Positions 1 to 7,604 of a DNA stretch of 64,000 nucleotides are shown here, in pieces. The position numbers were made by a program, and so were the translations under genes. The DNA is from Dehalogenimonas sp. 4OHTPN (GTDB lineage: Bacteria; Chloroflexota; Dehalococcoidia; Dehalococcoidales; Dehalococcoidaceae), in assembly GCF_040448695.1 (NCBI RefSeq), contig NZ_CP159307.1, forward strand, positions 1 through 64,000. Direction: 5' to 3'. Every line of letters begins with the position of its first letter. Positions within the stretch are counted from its first letter, which is position 1. Below the pieces are notes generated by a model that saw only the letters and a program-made list of their open reading frames with translations, had not been told where the DNA came from and did no database searches.

Positions 1-1365
1 TTGCAATTTGATACACCGGCGCCCCTTCACCAGAAGGATGACGCCGCCAAGTTGTGGGAAACGGCGCTGGGGGCTCTGGAATGCTCCCTCAGCCGCCCTA
101 ATTTCCGCACCTGGTATTCCCGCACTGTCGGGTTGACCTGGGACGGCCGCCGTTTTACCGTCGGCGTGCCTAATTCTTTCGTCGCGGAATACCTGGAGCA
201 AAATCAACGTTCGCTCATTGAAAAGACCCTTCTCAGGCTGCTGAACTGCGGAGGGGTACAGGTCATTTTCCAGGTGGCCGCCGGCGGCAAACCCACCGGC
301 CATGTCCCCCGCGCCGAGCCCTCAGGTATCAAGACCTCCGGCGGTCATTTCAATCCGCGTTATGACTTCGAGACTTTTATTGTCGGCAGCACCAACCGGT
401 TAGCCCACGCCGCCGCGCTTTCCGCCGCTCAGAAACCGGGTGAAGGCTATAACCCCCTGTTCATCCACGGCGGTTCGGGGCTGGGTAAAACCCACCTGCT
501 TCAAGCCATCGGTCAGCTTGCGGAGCGATCTGGGAAATCCGTCCGTTACGTCTCCGGCGAACAATTCACTTCAGAATTTATCTCATCGCTTAAAGAGCGG
601 CGCGCTGAGGAGTTCCGCGAAAGGTACCGCGCGGTTGACCTGCTCCTTGTTGACGATGTGCAATTCCTAGCCGGTAAAACGCAGACCGAAGAGTGTTTTT
701 TCCACACTTTCAATGAGTTGCACAATTCCTGCAAGCAAATCGTCCTCTCGGCGGATTCACCGCCCCGGGCAATTTCCCAGATGGAAGACCGGTTACGCTC
801 CCGCTTTGAATGGGGCTTGACCGCCGAGATCACGCCCCCGGATGAGAAGATGCGCCTGGCAATCCTTAAGTCCCGGGCAGATGAACTTGGCGCTGAGATG
901 CCGCCTGACGTCCTTGAATACCTGGCCTCAGAAGTCACCCGCAACATCCGGGAACTGGAAGGCAACCTGAACCGTGTTCTGGCTTACGCCCGACTGCTTC
1001 GGTCAACGATCACGCCGGATATGGCCCGCCGCGCCCTTAAAAATATCGCCCCGGCTGCGGCCGTTCCGGAAAAATCATCTGAACCGCAGTTGCTTCTCGC
1101 CGCCGTGGCTGAATGCTTCGGCCTGGCGCCGGAGGATTTACTCGGCCGCAAGCGGGACAAAGAGACCGCCACAGCGCGTCAGGTTGCCATGTTCATTATG
1201 AAAAACCAGAATATCTGGTCGATGGCGGAGATCGGCAAGCTGGTGGGAGACCGCGCCGCTGCGACCGTCAGTCATGCCTGTGAGAAAATTTCTCAGGAAA
1301 CGGAATGCAATCCGCTGCTCAAACGCAAGATAATCGACATTGAATCCCGTCTGGGCAAAGAGTAG
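1..1365 (+). CDS. dnaA: Chromosomal replication initiator DnaA
   Basis: DnaA is the AAA+ ATPase that binds DnaA boxes and melts the origin. The protein has 454 residues, normal for the family. Walker A is GGSGLGKTH near residue 157 and Walker B is LLLVDDVQFL near 215. The C-terminal domain IV carries the DnaA-box recognition signature around DRAAATVSHACEKI (residues about 420-435). The start is TTG at base 1, directly at the window edge, so no upstream sequence can be checked for a ribosome site or origin. The gene is convergent with the cobalt/nickel transporter operon, with only 22 bp between stop codons and no clear terminator hairpin. The assembly was probably rotated to begin at this gene. 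Confidence 0.97.
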   Translation: MQFDTPAPLHQKDDAAKLWETALGALECSLSRPNFRTWYSRTVGLTWDGRRFTVGVPNSFVAEYLEQNQRSLIEKTLLRLLNCGGVQVIFQVAAGGKPTGHVPRAEPSGIKTSGGHFNPRYDFETFIVGSTNRLAHAAALSAAQKPGEGYNPLFIHGGSGLGKTHLLQAIGQLAERSGKSVRYVSGEQFTSEFISSLKERRAEEFRERYRAVDLLLVDDVQFLAGKTQTEECFFHTFNELHNSCKQIVLSADSPPRAISQMEDRLRSRFEWGLTAEITPPDEKMRLAILKSRADELGAEMPPDVLEYLASEVTRNIRELEGNLNRVLAYARLLRSTITPDMARRALKNIAPAAAVPEKSSEPQLLLAAVAECFGLAPEDLLGRKRDKETATARQVAMFIMKNQNIWSMAEIGKLVGDRAAATVSHACEKISQETECNPLLKRKIIDIESRLGKE

Positions 1366-1387
1366 CCTTCACAATTCCACCGACGAA

Positions 1388-2107
1388 TCAACGGCGGTGC
1401 GCCAAGCCCCCCGCCACCAGCAGCTCCACCCGCGACATAATCTCTGGTGTCGGTCCATCGGCCATGATTTTGCCCTGTTTCATGATGACCAGGCGCGGGC
1501 AGAGAGCTTCGATGAGTTCCAGGTCGTGAGAAACCACTACCTTAGTCACGTCGAGTGATTTCAGGAGCTGTATCAGCCCCCACTTGGCCGCGGGATCGAG
1601 GTTGGAAGAAGGCTCGTCCAGGGCAAGAACCTCCGGCCGCATCGCCAGCACCGAGGCCAGGGCGATGCGCTTCTTCTCCCCCAGGCTCAGGTGGTGGGAA
1701 CTCCGCCGCTCGTAGCCCGGGAGGCCGACGGCTGCCAATGAATCGGCGACCCGGCTGCGGACCTCGACCTCCGCCAAACTCATATTGATCGGGCCGAAGG
1801 CCACGTCGTCGAAGACCTCGGGGCAGAAAAGCTGGTCGTCCGGGTTCTGGAAGACGACGCCGACTTTGGCGCGTATGGTTTTCAGGTTGGCGGCGGTCAC
1901 CGGCAGGCCGCAGACCTTGACCGCACCGTTCTGGCCGTGGATGATGCCGTTCAAATGCAGTAAAAGCGTCGACTTGCCGGCGCCGTTGGCCCCGGCCACG
2001 GCCACGCTCTCGCCGCGCTTGATCGAGAGGTTGACCCCGTCGAGGGCTTTCCGACCGTCGGGATAGGCGTAGTTCAGGTTATCGAGGCGAATGATAGGAT
2101 CGTTCAT
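1388..2107 (-). CDS. cbiO: Cobalt/nickel ECF transporter ATPase (CbiO)
   Basis: This is the cytoplasmic ATPase of an energy-coupling-factor importer for Co2+ or Ni2+. It has 239 residues with Walker A GANGAGKST (about 39-47), the Q-loop in VFQNPDDQLF, signature HLSLGEKKR, Walker B VLALDEPSS and the switch His in VVSHDL. It is the last gene of the minus-strand operon fur/cbiM/PDGLE/cbiQ/cbiO, and its start overlaps the cbiQ stop by 4 bp, indicating translational coupling. Cobalt is the likelier substrate because corrinoid is the cofactor of the RdhA encoded in this window, but the sequence alone does not separate cobalt from nickel. Confidence 0.93.
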   Translation of the reverse strand: MNDPIIRLDNLNYAYPDGRKALDGVNLSIKRGESVAVAGANGAGKSTLLLHLNGIIHGQNGAVKVCGLPVTAANLKTIRAKVGVVFQNPDDQLFCPEVFDDVAFGPINMSLAEVEVRSRVADSLAAVGLPGYERRSSHHLSLGEKKRIALASVLAMRPEVLALDEPSSNLDPAAKWGLIQLLKSLDVTKVVVSHDLELIEALCPRLVIMKQGKIMADGPTPEIMSRVELLVAGGLAHRR

Positions 2108-2883
2108 GGCAGCAGGCTCAGGGTCACCGGCAACATGAGCAGCAGCGCCATGACGATGCCGCTGACCAGATCGGTCCTATCGAAGACCAGTTCGCCGAAG
2201 GTCCGCGAATGCCCGTCGAAGCCTCGGGCGGCCATGGCGGCGTAGACCCGTTCGCCGCGCTCGTAAGACCGGATGAACAGGCTGCCGATCATGGCGCCGA
2301 CGGTTTTGGCCTGGAACGAGGCCGGCGGAGAACCCACCGACCGCGAGTCCCGGGCGTTTTTCATCCGCAGCACCTCGTCGATCAAGAGGAACAGGTAGCG
2401 GTACATGAAGGACAGGATCATTACCAGCACCTTGGGCATGCCCAGGCGCTCGATGCCCTTGAGCAGCGCCGGCAGCGGCGTCGTCGAGGTGAGGAGGATT
2501 AAAGCCAGCACCGACAGCCAGCTTCGGGCCAGCAGCGTGCCGATGAACACCAACCCGCCGTCCGTCGCCCCCAGGTGCCAGCTTCCGATGTCAAAGCCTA
2601 GCAACTCGACTCCCGGGCGGGTGAACACATTGATGATACCCAGCAGGAAGACGAACGGCAGGATGATCAGAGACCTCTTCAGTACGTAGCCCAGCGGCAG
2701 TTTCGAGATGCCGAAGATCGAGCCCAAAATAACTAAGTAGGCGGCGAAGGTCGCCCAGCTGCCGGCAGGGGTCAGCACCACCGCCACGATGAAAAGAAAC
2801 GACAGCAGGAACTTCAGCCTGGGGTCACGTCGGTGAGCTGGGCTGACGAGGTGGCTGTACTGGTCTAAGAAACTGTGTCTCAT
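2104..2883 (-). CDS. cbiQ: Cobalt/nickel ECF transporter T component (CbiQ)
   Basis: This is the 259-residue transmembrane coupling protein of the ECF importer. It joins the substrate-binding CbiM to the CbiO ATPase. Several hydrophobic helices are visible (LKFLLSFLFIVAVVL; SLIILPFVFLLGIINVF; LSVLALILLTS). The cytoplasmic coupling segment contains YAAMAARGFDG, close to the family's A-R-G motif in the second coupling helix, and RDSRSVGSPP precedes it. It lies 10 bp downstream of the PDGLE gene and overlaps cbiO by 4 bp. The order M-(PDGLE)-Q-O matches the usual Cbi/Nik arrangement. Confidence 0.92.
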   Translation of the reverse strand: MRHSFLDQYSHLVSPAHRRDPRLKFLLSFLFIVAVVLTPAGSWATFAAYLVILGSIFGISKLPLGYVLKRSLIILPFVFLLGIINVFTRPGVELLGFDIGSWHLGATDGGLVFIGTLLARSWLSVLALILLTSTTPLPALLKGIERLGMPKVLVMILSFMYRYLFLLIDEVLRMKNARDSRSVGSPPASFQAKTVGAMIGSLFIRSYERGERVYAAMAARGFDGHSRTFGELVFDRTDLVSGIVMALLLMLPVTLSLLP

Positions 2884-2893
2884 CTTCTTCCAG

Positions 2894-3187
2894 TTACGGA
2901 GTTGAACGGCGAGACCGGGTGATTATCCATCCGATTGCGTAAACTGCGCCGAACATGACCAATACACCGAACCATCCCGCCAGAATGGTTGCTAGGGTTT
3001 CATTCTCGACGCCAGGGAAGACGTAGTCGGCGATTATCTGGAATGGGGCGTCGCTCGCCTTTTCGATGAATCCATTATCCTCGGCGACTCTCTCGAGGCC
3101 GTCGGGGGAACCGGATGCCAGCGGCGACAGCGTCGCCAGCAGCAGGGCGGCGCCGAGGCCGATGAGCCACCACTTTCTGGGGGTCAT
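2894..3187 (-). CDS. PDGLE-domain small membrane protein (CbiN/NikN-like)
   Basis: This 97-residue protein has two membrane segments, an N-terminal one ([18 protein letters not shown]) and a C-terminal one ([22 protein letters not shown]). The extracytoplasmic segment between them begins with SPDGLER, the PDGLE signature. PDGLE proteins replace CbiN/NikN as the small accessory subunit that helps load metal onto CbiM. The start codon overlaps the cbiM stop (ATGA), so it is translated with cbiM. Its place between cbiM and cbiQ is the standard position for this component. Confidence 0.88.
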   Translation of the reverse strand: MTPRKWWLIGLGAALLLATLSPLASGSPDGLERVAEDNGFIEKASDAPFQIIADYVFPGVENETLATILAGWFGVLVMFGAVYAIGWIITRSRRSTP

Positions 3188-3822
3188 ATCCGCTCCAATT
3201 GCAGCACGTCAGCGCGGGAGGCCATAACAGCCGAAACCACCAGGACGGTAATCAACCCCTCTCCGATGCCTATGAGAGCGTGAACGGCCAGCATTGCCGG
3301 GCCGACGACCTCGAAGGCAGACATACCCGATGCCGCCAGCTCGACAGCGGCTGCCAGCGAGGCAACCATCACCGAGACCCAGCCGGCAATGGCGGCGCCG
3401 GTGAGTTTTGCCCAGCGCCCGTCGCCGAGCATCGCCGCCGCCGCCCGGAAGATGAAATAAGCCCCGAACACGGCCAGGATTCCCATATTGAGGATGTTGG
3501 CGCCCAGGGCCGCCAGCCCGCCGTCCTGGAAGATCAGCGCCTGGGCGATGAGAACAGCGGACATGATGATGACCCCAGCCCACGGCCCGATGAGAATGGC
3601 GCACAGCGCCGCTCCGATGAGGTGGCCCGATGTGCCGCCGGCAACCGGGAAGTTAAGCATCTGGGCGGCGAAGATGAAGGCCGCCAGCATACCCATCAGC
3701 GGCACCTGCTTCTCGCCGATTTTTTTGGCGGCGATCTTCACCGCCGCGCCGAGACCTCCGGCGGAGATCACGCCGGCGGCGGCCACAGTGGTCATATTCA
3801 AAAAACCATCGGGAATGTGCAT
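3184..3822 (-). CDS. cbiM: Cobalt/nickel ECF transporter substrate-binding membrane protein (CbiM)
   Basis: This is the S component that binds and carries the metal. I place the start at 3822, giving 212 residues that begin MHIPDGFL. In CbiM/NikM the free N-terminal Met-His forms part of the metal site, so this exact N-terminus is required. The same frame stays open about 105 codons further upstream, but that part overlaps the upstream Fur-type gene in another frame and shows no CbiM similarity. Later helices include [18 protein letters not shown] (a conserved His-containing family segment) and [13 protein letters not shown]. The gene starts 13 bp after the Fur-type regulator ends, so regulator and importer are probably one transcript. 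Confidence 0.93.
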   Translation of the reverse strand: MHIPDGFLNMTTVAAAGVISAGGLGAAVKIAAKKIGEKQVPLMGMLAAFIFAAQMLNFPVAGGTSGHLIGAALCAILIGPWAGVIIMSAVLIAQALIFQDGGLAALGANILNMGILAVFGAYFIFRAAAAMLGDGRWAKLTGAAIAGWVSVMVASLAAAVELAASGMSAFEVVGPAMLAVHALIGIGEGLITVLVVSAVMASRADVLQLERI

Positions 3823-3835
3823 TTGGATTCCTTCA

Positions 3836-4240
3836 TTACCGGCAATCGGCGCACAGGCCGGTGATGACGTGGTGGTGGAGGTCCGCCTCGAAACCGTGTT
3901 TCTTTCGCAGCGCCTGGGCCAAAGGCGCCAGGGCTTCCTCTGACAATTCAACCACCTTGCCGCACTTCCGACACTTGAGGTGATGATGGTGGCCTTCCTC
4001 GGCGTGGTGGTAGACGTGACTGCCGCCGATGTCGGCCTTGACCGCCAGACCCAAGCCTTCGAGGAGTTCCAGGGTCCTGTACACCGTGGAGCGGTTGACG
4101 CCATCAACTTTATCCTTGACCTGCTCGTAAATAGCATCGGCGGTCAGATGCGCCCCTTCGGCGTGGAGGATGTCCAGGATAATCCGCCGCTGCGGCGTCA
4201 GCCGGTAACCCTTAGCCTTAAGTATAGTAGTGCAACTCAT
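3836..4240 (-). CDS. Fur-family metal-responsive repressor ahead of cbiMQO
   Basis: A 134-residue Fur superfamily protein. The N-terminal winged helix includes LTPQRRIILDIL and the recognition segment VNRSTVYRTLELL. The C-terminal dimerisation domain has the His-rich metal segment HHAEEGHHHHLKC and two Cys pairs, CRKC and CADC, for structural zinc. I chose ATG at 4240 (MSCTT). The frame extends to a TTG at 4261, but that TTG sits inside a palindromic operator. Autoregulation and control of the downstream metal importer are inferred from the operon order. The sensed metal (Co, Ni, Zn or Fe) cannot be told from the sequence; a Nur-like role is possible. Confidence 0.88.
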   Translation of the reverse strand: MSCTTILKAKGYRLTPQRRIILDILHAEGAHLTADAIYEQVKDKVDGVNRSTVYRTLELLEGLGLAVKADIGGSHVYHHAEEGHHHHLKCRKCGKVVELSEEALAPLAQALRKKHGFEADLHHHVITGLCADCR

Positions 4241-4242
4241 AG

Positions 4243-4264
4243 TTATTGCGACTCTTTGCAATAA
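4243..4264 (-). promoter_or_regulatory. Palindromic operator before the Fur-type regulator
   Basis: TTATTGC and GCAATAA are perfect inverted arms separated by 8 bases, ending 2 bp before the ATG at 4240. The position and shape fit a Fur-superfamily operator, which would make the fur/cbiMQO operon autoregulated. Binding itself is inferred. Confidence 0.6.
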
Positions 4265-4338
4265 GTGATTATGACAGACGGCTCACATCTGTGTCAATGG
4301 TTTCCTCCCGACGCGGAATGGCTTAAAATAAAAATACG

Positions 4339-5292
4339 ATGGAACCTGTCATGGACAAATGCCTTTTCCCTTTGAGTCGCACCGTTTCTTCAGACGGGCT
4401 TAACCACAAGGTGCTTTTTCAATGTGGCGACGGCAAAACCGTTGAAGCTGCCTTGATGCTTTTTCTTAATCCCGGCAGGCGCCCCAGGCGCACCGTTTGC
4501 ATTTCCTGTCAGGTCGGCTGCCCTATCGGCTGCCCCTTCTGCGCCACCGGGCGCCAGCCTTTGGAACGCAGCCTGACGGCTGATGAGTTAGTCTCCCAGG
4601 TTCTGTACTTTGAAAATTCGTTCAGGCCATCGGCCGCGACAGCCACCCCCCGAGAAAGGCGATGGCTGACCAACGTCGTATTTATGGGCATGGGGGAACC
4701 CCTGTCCAACTTTGAAAACCTGCGCCAGGCAATCGGCTTCCTCGGATCCCCCAAAGGGCTGGGGATGGGGCGTCGTCAACTCATGGTCTCAACCGCCGGC
4801 CTGGCCCCTCAAATCGTCCGATTCGGAAAAGAAAACATCCAGGCTGAACTGGCTGTGTCCTTACACGCCGCGGATGACCATCTCCGGGATGCCCTGGTGC
4901 CGGTTAACACCCGCTACCCGCTTCAATCCGTGATTGCAGCCTGCCGGGAATTCATCCGCTTGACCGGCCGTCATATTTATTTTGAATACGCCCTGTTCGC
5001 CGGAATCAATGACTCAATTGCCGATGCGGACAAACTCATCCAGCTCATCGGCGGCATGGATTGCCCGGTGAACCTTATCTTCGGCAACCAGGTGGGCTCG
5101 GGAGGGTATCAGCCCTCAACTCGGACGGTCGCATTTGACTTCCAGAAACGTCTCATCGCTGGCGGTATACGGACCATGTTGCGTGCTTCCCGCGGAGCTG
5201 ATATTGAGGCCGGCTGCGGTCAGCTGCGGAGCCGCTGGCTGTCAAAGTCGGGCGACCCGGCTCATCACTTCTCATCACTTATAGAATCTTGA
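4339..5292 (+). CDS. RlmN-like radical SAM rRNA/tRNA methyltransferase with a short N-terminus
   Basis: Members of this family methylate C2 of A2503 in 23S rRNA (and A37 of some tRNAs). The radical-SAM cluster motif is CPIGCPFC (CxxxCxxC, about residues 60-67). FMGMGEPLSN is the GEPL segment. RASRGADIEAGCGQL holds the C-terminal Cys that carries the methyl group in RlmN/Cfr. At 317 residues the protein is short: E. coli RlmN is about 380, and here only about 50 residues precede the CxxxCxxC. An in-frame TAA at 4324 rules out an upstream extension. It could be a divergent RlmN paralogue or a Cfr-like enzyme. A second possible start is the ATG at 4351. Confidence 0.82.
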   Translation: MEPVMDKCLFPLSRTVSSDGLNHKVLFQCGDGKTVEAALMLFLNPGRRPRRTVCISCQVGCPIGCPFCATGRQPLERSLTADELVSQVLYFENSFRPSAATATPRERRWLTNVVFMGMGEPLSNFENLRQAIGFLGSPKGLGMGRRQLMVSTAGLAPQIVRFGKENIQAELAVSLHAADDHLRDALVPVNTRYPLQSVIAACREFIRLTGRHIYFEYALFAGINDSIADADKLIQLIGGMDCPVNLIFGNQVGSGGYQPSTRTVAFDFQKRLIAGGIRTMLRASRGADIEAGCGQLRSRWLSKSGDPAHHFSSLIES

Positions 5293-5362
5293 CCATGTTT
5301 CCCCCCGTGCCCGGTACTGCCGCTTCCTAACAGCCGCCGAATCAACATGAAAAATCAGTACA

Positions 5363-5372
5363 AATACGTATT
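5363..5372 (+). promoter_or_regulatory. AATACGTATT palindrome overlapping a -35 element
   Basis: The perfect 10-bp palindrome AATACGTATT runs into TTGACC (5371-5376), a good -35 box, with an AT-rich -10 region (TAAATA) about 17 bp further on, ahead of the lipoprotein gene at 5434. The same half-sites and overlap occur before the multicopper oxidase at 8789-8812, so this may be an operator shared by the two genes. Confidence 0.4.
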
Positions 5373-5433
5373 GACCTGGATTTGTTCTTCCGTAAATAAT
5401 CAAATGAACAAATAGTCCCCAACCTTGGAGTAA

Positions 5434-6222
5434 ATGATGATTGAGCGCAATCAACGGTCCCGAAACAAGCTGGCGATCTGCGCCTTGGGTCTGCTCTGCC
5501 TCTTGCTGGCCCTTCCAGCGTGCGATTCCACTTCTGGCGTTATCTCAGGGGAACTCGGCAAATCCTCCAGTGTCTCCATCGGCCAGACCCTGTCTTTCAC
5601 CGGAGCAGACCTATCCATCAGGTTCGCCGAGGTCATCTCCGACAGCCGCTGCCCGGCGGGTGTCGAATGTGTCTGGCCCGGCGAGGTATCGGTCAAAGTC
5701 CAGATTACCTATTTTAAGTCGCTGCATCAAAAGACTCTGGTTCAATCAGGCGCGGCTCCAGGCTTGACCATAGTCTTTTTCAACGAATACAAGATCGCGT
5801 TCAAAGTAACGCCCTACCCTCAAGCCGGCTCACCGATAAAAAAAGGGGATTACCGGCTGGAACTGGTCGTCACTAAAGAAGCGGCTTTGTCAGGTGGCGT
5901 TCTGGTCACTTTCGACGTCGTCGGAGAAAAATATTCTGTCTTCTTCCGGGAGCCTGACGCCATCCATGATGTGTTGGCGGTTCACAACGGCGCCAGTCAG
6001 GCTAGAATCCCCAGCGGTCGGGTGGTCAGGGGAGGAACGTTCTATAATCAGCCGTGGAACTGGCACATAGATCCGGACGACATCCAGATGGTGGAACTAA
6101 CTATCGAATTATGTGACGGCAGGCCTTCAGATGTTGAAGCCGACATTGACTATTGGGTCAATACCGTCGGCCGGTACTGTCCCTGGGGAGCGGTAATCAT
6201 TGCCGTGGAGGATTTCAGGTGA
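5434..6222 (+). CDS. Exported lipoprotein of unknown function
   Basis: 262 residues. The N-terminus is positively charged, followed by a hydrophobic core and a lipobox (LALPAC, Cys near residue 30), so it should be lipidated and anchored outside the membrane. The mature part starts with a segment containing SRCPAGVECVWPGEV. Two cysteines in that spacing recur in small secreted beta-rich proteins, but I do not recognise a named function. There are two adjacent ATG codons; the second (5437) sits better behind GGAG at 5427-5430. The next gene, a lipoprotein cytochrome, begins 35 bp downstream in the same direction, so they may be co-transcribed. Confidence 0.8.
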   Translation: MMIERNQRSRNKLAICALGLLCLLLALPACDSTSGVISGELGKSSSVSIGQTLSFTGADLSIRFAEVISDSRCPAGVECVWPGEVSVKVQITYFKSLHQKTLVQSGAAPGLTIVFFNEYKIAFKVTPYPQAGSPIKKGDYRLELVVTKEAALSGGVLVTFDVVGEKYSVFFREPDAIHDVLAVHNGASQARIPSGRVVRGGTFYNQPWNWHIDPDDIQMVELTIELCDGRPSDVEADIDYWVNTVGRYCPWGAVIIAVEDFR

Positions 6223-6257
6223 CCCCTGCTCAGAAGGCTGACTAGCCTCAGGAGGAG

Positions 6258-6707
6258 ATGATGAACCAATCAGCCAACCTTAAGTTCAACCGCGCCCTGA
6301 TCGCTGCGGCCGTACTTCTGCTTTTCATACCAGGGTGTAACTCCCAGACTCCGGCTACAACGACGCCGACCGGCACCACCACCCAACCCCCGTCCCAGGT
6401 GACCTTCGGGCAACTCGCTTCGGCGGGTCAGGCGGTCTACGCCTCCCGCTGCGCCAGCTGTCACGGCAATGCCGGTCAGGGCGCCGGCGCGCCGCCGCTT
6501 TGGGGCGCCAACAGCCACCTGAGCGATTTAGGCAACGCTCAACTGCTACTCAGTTTCACCTCCGGCTCGATGCCGCCGGGAGCTGCCGGGACCATCTCCC
6601 GCCAGAACCATATTGAAATCGTCGCCTATTTGCTGCTCCAGAACGGCTGGGTTACGCAAACAGAACTATTCAACGAATCCCAGTTAAGCTCTATTTTATT
6701 GAGGTAA
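6258..6707 (+). CDS. Lipoprotein c-type cytochrome (single haem)
   Basis: 149 residues. The signal peptide ends in a lipobox (LLFIPGC, Cys near 27), followed by a Thr/Pro-rich linker (TPATTTPTGTTTQPP). One haem-binding motif is visible, CASCHG (CxxCH), and a later Met in SGSMPPGAAG is a likely axial ligand, as in class I cytochrome c. It is probably an electron carrier tethered to the outer face of the membrane. A strong ribosome site (GGAGG at 6251) precedes paired ATG codons at 6258 and 6261. A cytochrome c and a nearby multicopper oxidase are notable in a lineage known for anaerobic, largely cytochrome-poor respiration. Confidence 0.88.
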   Translation: MMNQSANLKFNRALIAAAVLLLFIPGCNSQTPATTTPTGTTTQPPSQVTFGQLASAGQAVYASRCASCHGNAGQGAGAPPLWGANSHLSDLGNAQLLLSFTSGSMPPGAAGTISRQNHIEIVAYLLLQNGWVTQTELFNESQLSSILLR

Positions 6708-6715
6708 ACGGACGT

Positions 6716-7537
6716 TTATTTCCGGTGCGTCACCAGGAGCGAAGTCGCCCCCTTGTTGAGCAGCTTCCTGGCCAGGCTGCTTTCCGCCCACTCGGTTAAA
6801 GGTGAATTAGTGACCATGGCGATCATGTCGGATTTGGTATTCAGGGCGGCCTCATCTATTGCCACGGCAAAATCCGCCGCCTCGGCTACCGCCACCGATA
6901 CGTTGATTCCTTTAAGCAGCCTGGAGACGCTCAAAAGGTACTCCCGAGCGTTCTTTTTATCGGCTTCGACCGCCGCGGGGTGAAGGCCTGCGGATTTAAC
7001 CGCTGAAAAGAGGATTACTTCGGCTCCCAGTCCTTCGGCCACCGGCCTGGCGATATTCAGTATCTGCTGGCTGTAGGCAGTGCCGTCAAGGGGAACGAGT
7101 ATCCTTTGTACCAGATCCCCCTCTCCTTCAGCCTGCTTCGGCCGGACCAGCAATGTCGGGCAGGCAGCCAGCCTTGCGATGTCGTCCACCACGCTGTCGA
7201 GGATCGGGCTGGTGAACCCGTGAGCCACCATGATGATCAGGTCAACCTGCTTTTCATCTATGTAGCTGCAAACCGCCGGGACAAATTCGCCCGATACCTG
7301 TTCCCCGGTGACCCGTGAATCGCCCGGAGCGCTATCTTTTTCGAGCCGCTGCCTGATTATTTCCGCGGCCTTTTCAATGTAGAGGCGATGCATGTTCCGC
7401 GCCGACCGGTGAGCGGCGCCGCAGCTGTGAAACAGCACCAGGCTCGAGCCGAGTTTGCGGAACAATTCTTCGCCGTACGGGATGACCGCCTCAGCCATTT
7501 CCGAACCGTCTAAGGGGAGCAGGATTTTTTTAAACAT
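6716..7537 (-). CDS. Universal stress protein, tandem UspA domains
   Basis: 273 residues from ATG 7537 (MFKKILLPLDGS), chosen because the GAGGTG ribosome site lies just upstream and the sequence before it has no Usp character. Two Usp domains follow each other: the first begins KKILLPLDGSE, the second begins QRILVPLDGTAYS near residue 145. Usp proteins are cytoplasmic nucleotide-binding or dimerising stress proteins. The ATP-binding G-2x-G-9x-G(S/T) signature is not obvious in either half, so it may be a non-ATP-binding type. It is convergent with the cytochrome gene, only 8 bp apart. Confidence 0.9.
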   Translation of the reverse strand: MFKKILLPLDGSEMAEAVIPYGEELFRKLGSSLVLFHSCGAAHRSARNMHRLYIEKAAEIIRQRLEKDSAPGDSRVTGEQVSGEFVPAVCSYIDEKQVDLIIMVAHGFTSPILDSVVDDIARLAACPTLLVRPKQAEGEGDLVQRILVPLDGTAYSQQILNIARPVAEGLGAEVILFSAVKSAGLHPAAVEADKKNAREYLLSVSRLLKGINVSVAVAEAADFAVAIDEAALNTKSDMIAMVTNSPLTEWAESSLARKLLNKGATSLLVTHRK

Positions 7538-7604
7538 TTGGCACCTCGGCGCTAATTTCAATGACACTATAGCCTTCGCTGGCAACGGCGGTCAATCGCT
7601 GTGA

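Noticed and set aside
1366-1387. Replication origin next to dnaA
   Set aside because: The 22-bp gap holds no DnaA boxes. Upstream sequence of dnaA is outside the window.
3184-4137. 317-residue version of CbiM
   Set aside because: The first 105 codons overlap the Fur-type gene and would bury the functional Met-His N-terminus.
4241-4338. Cobalamin riboswitch before the metal importer
   Set aside because: The region ahead of the operon is too short and lacks the B12-box layout. A palindromic operator explains it better.
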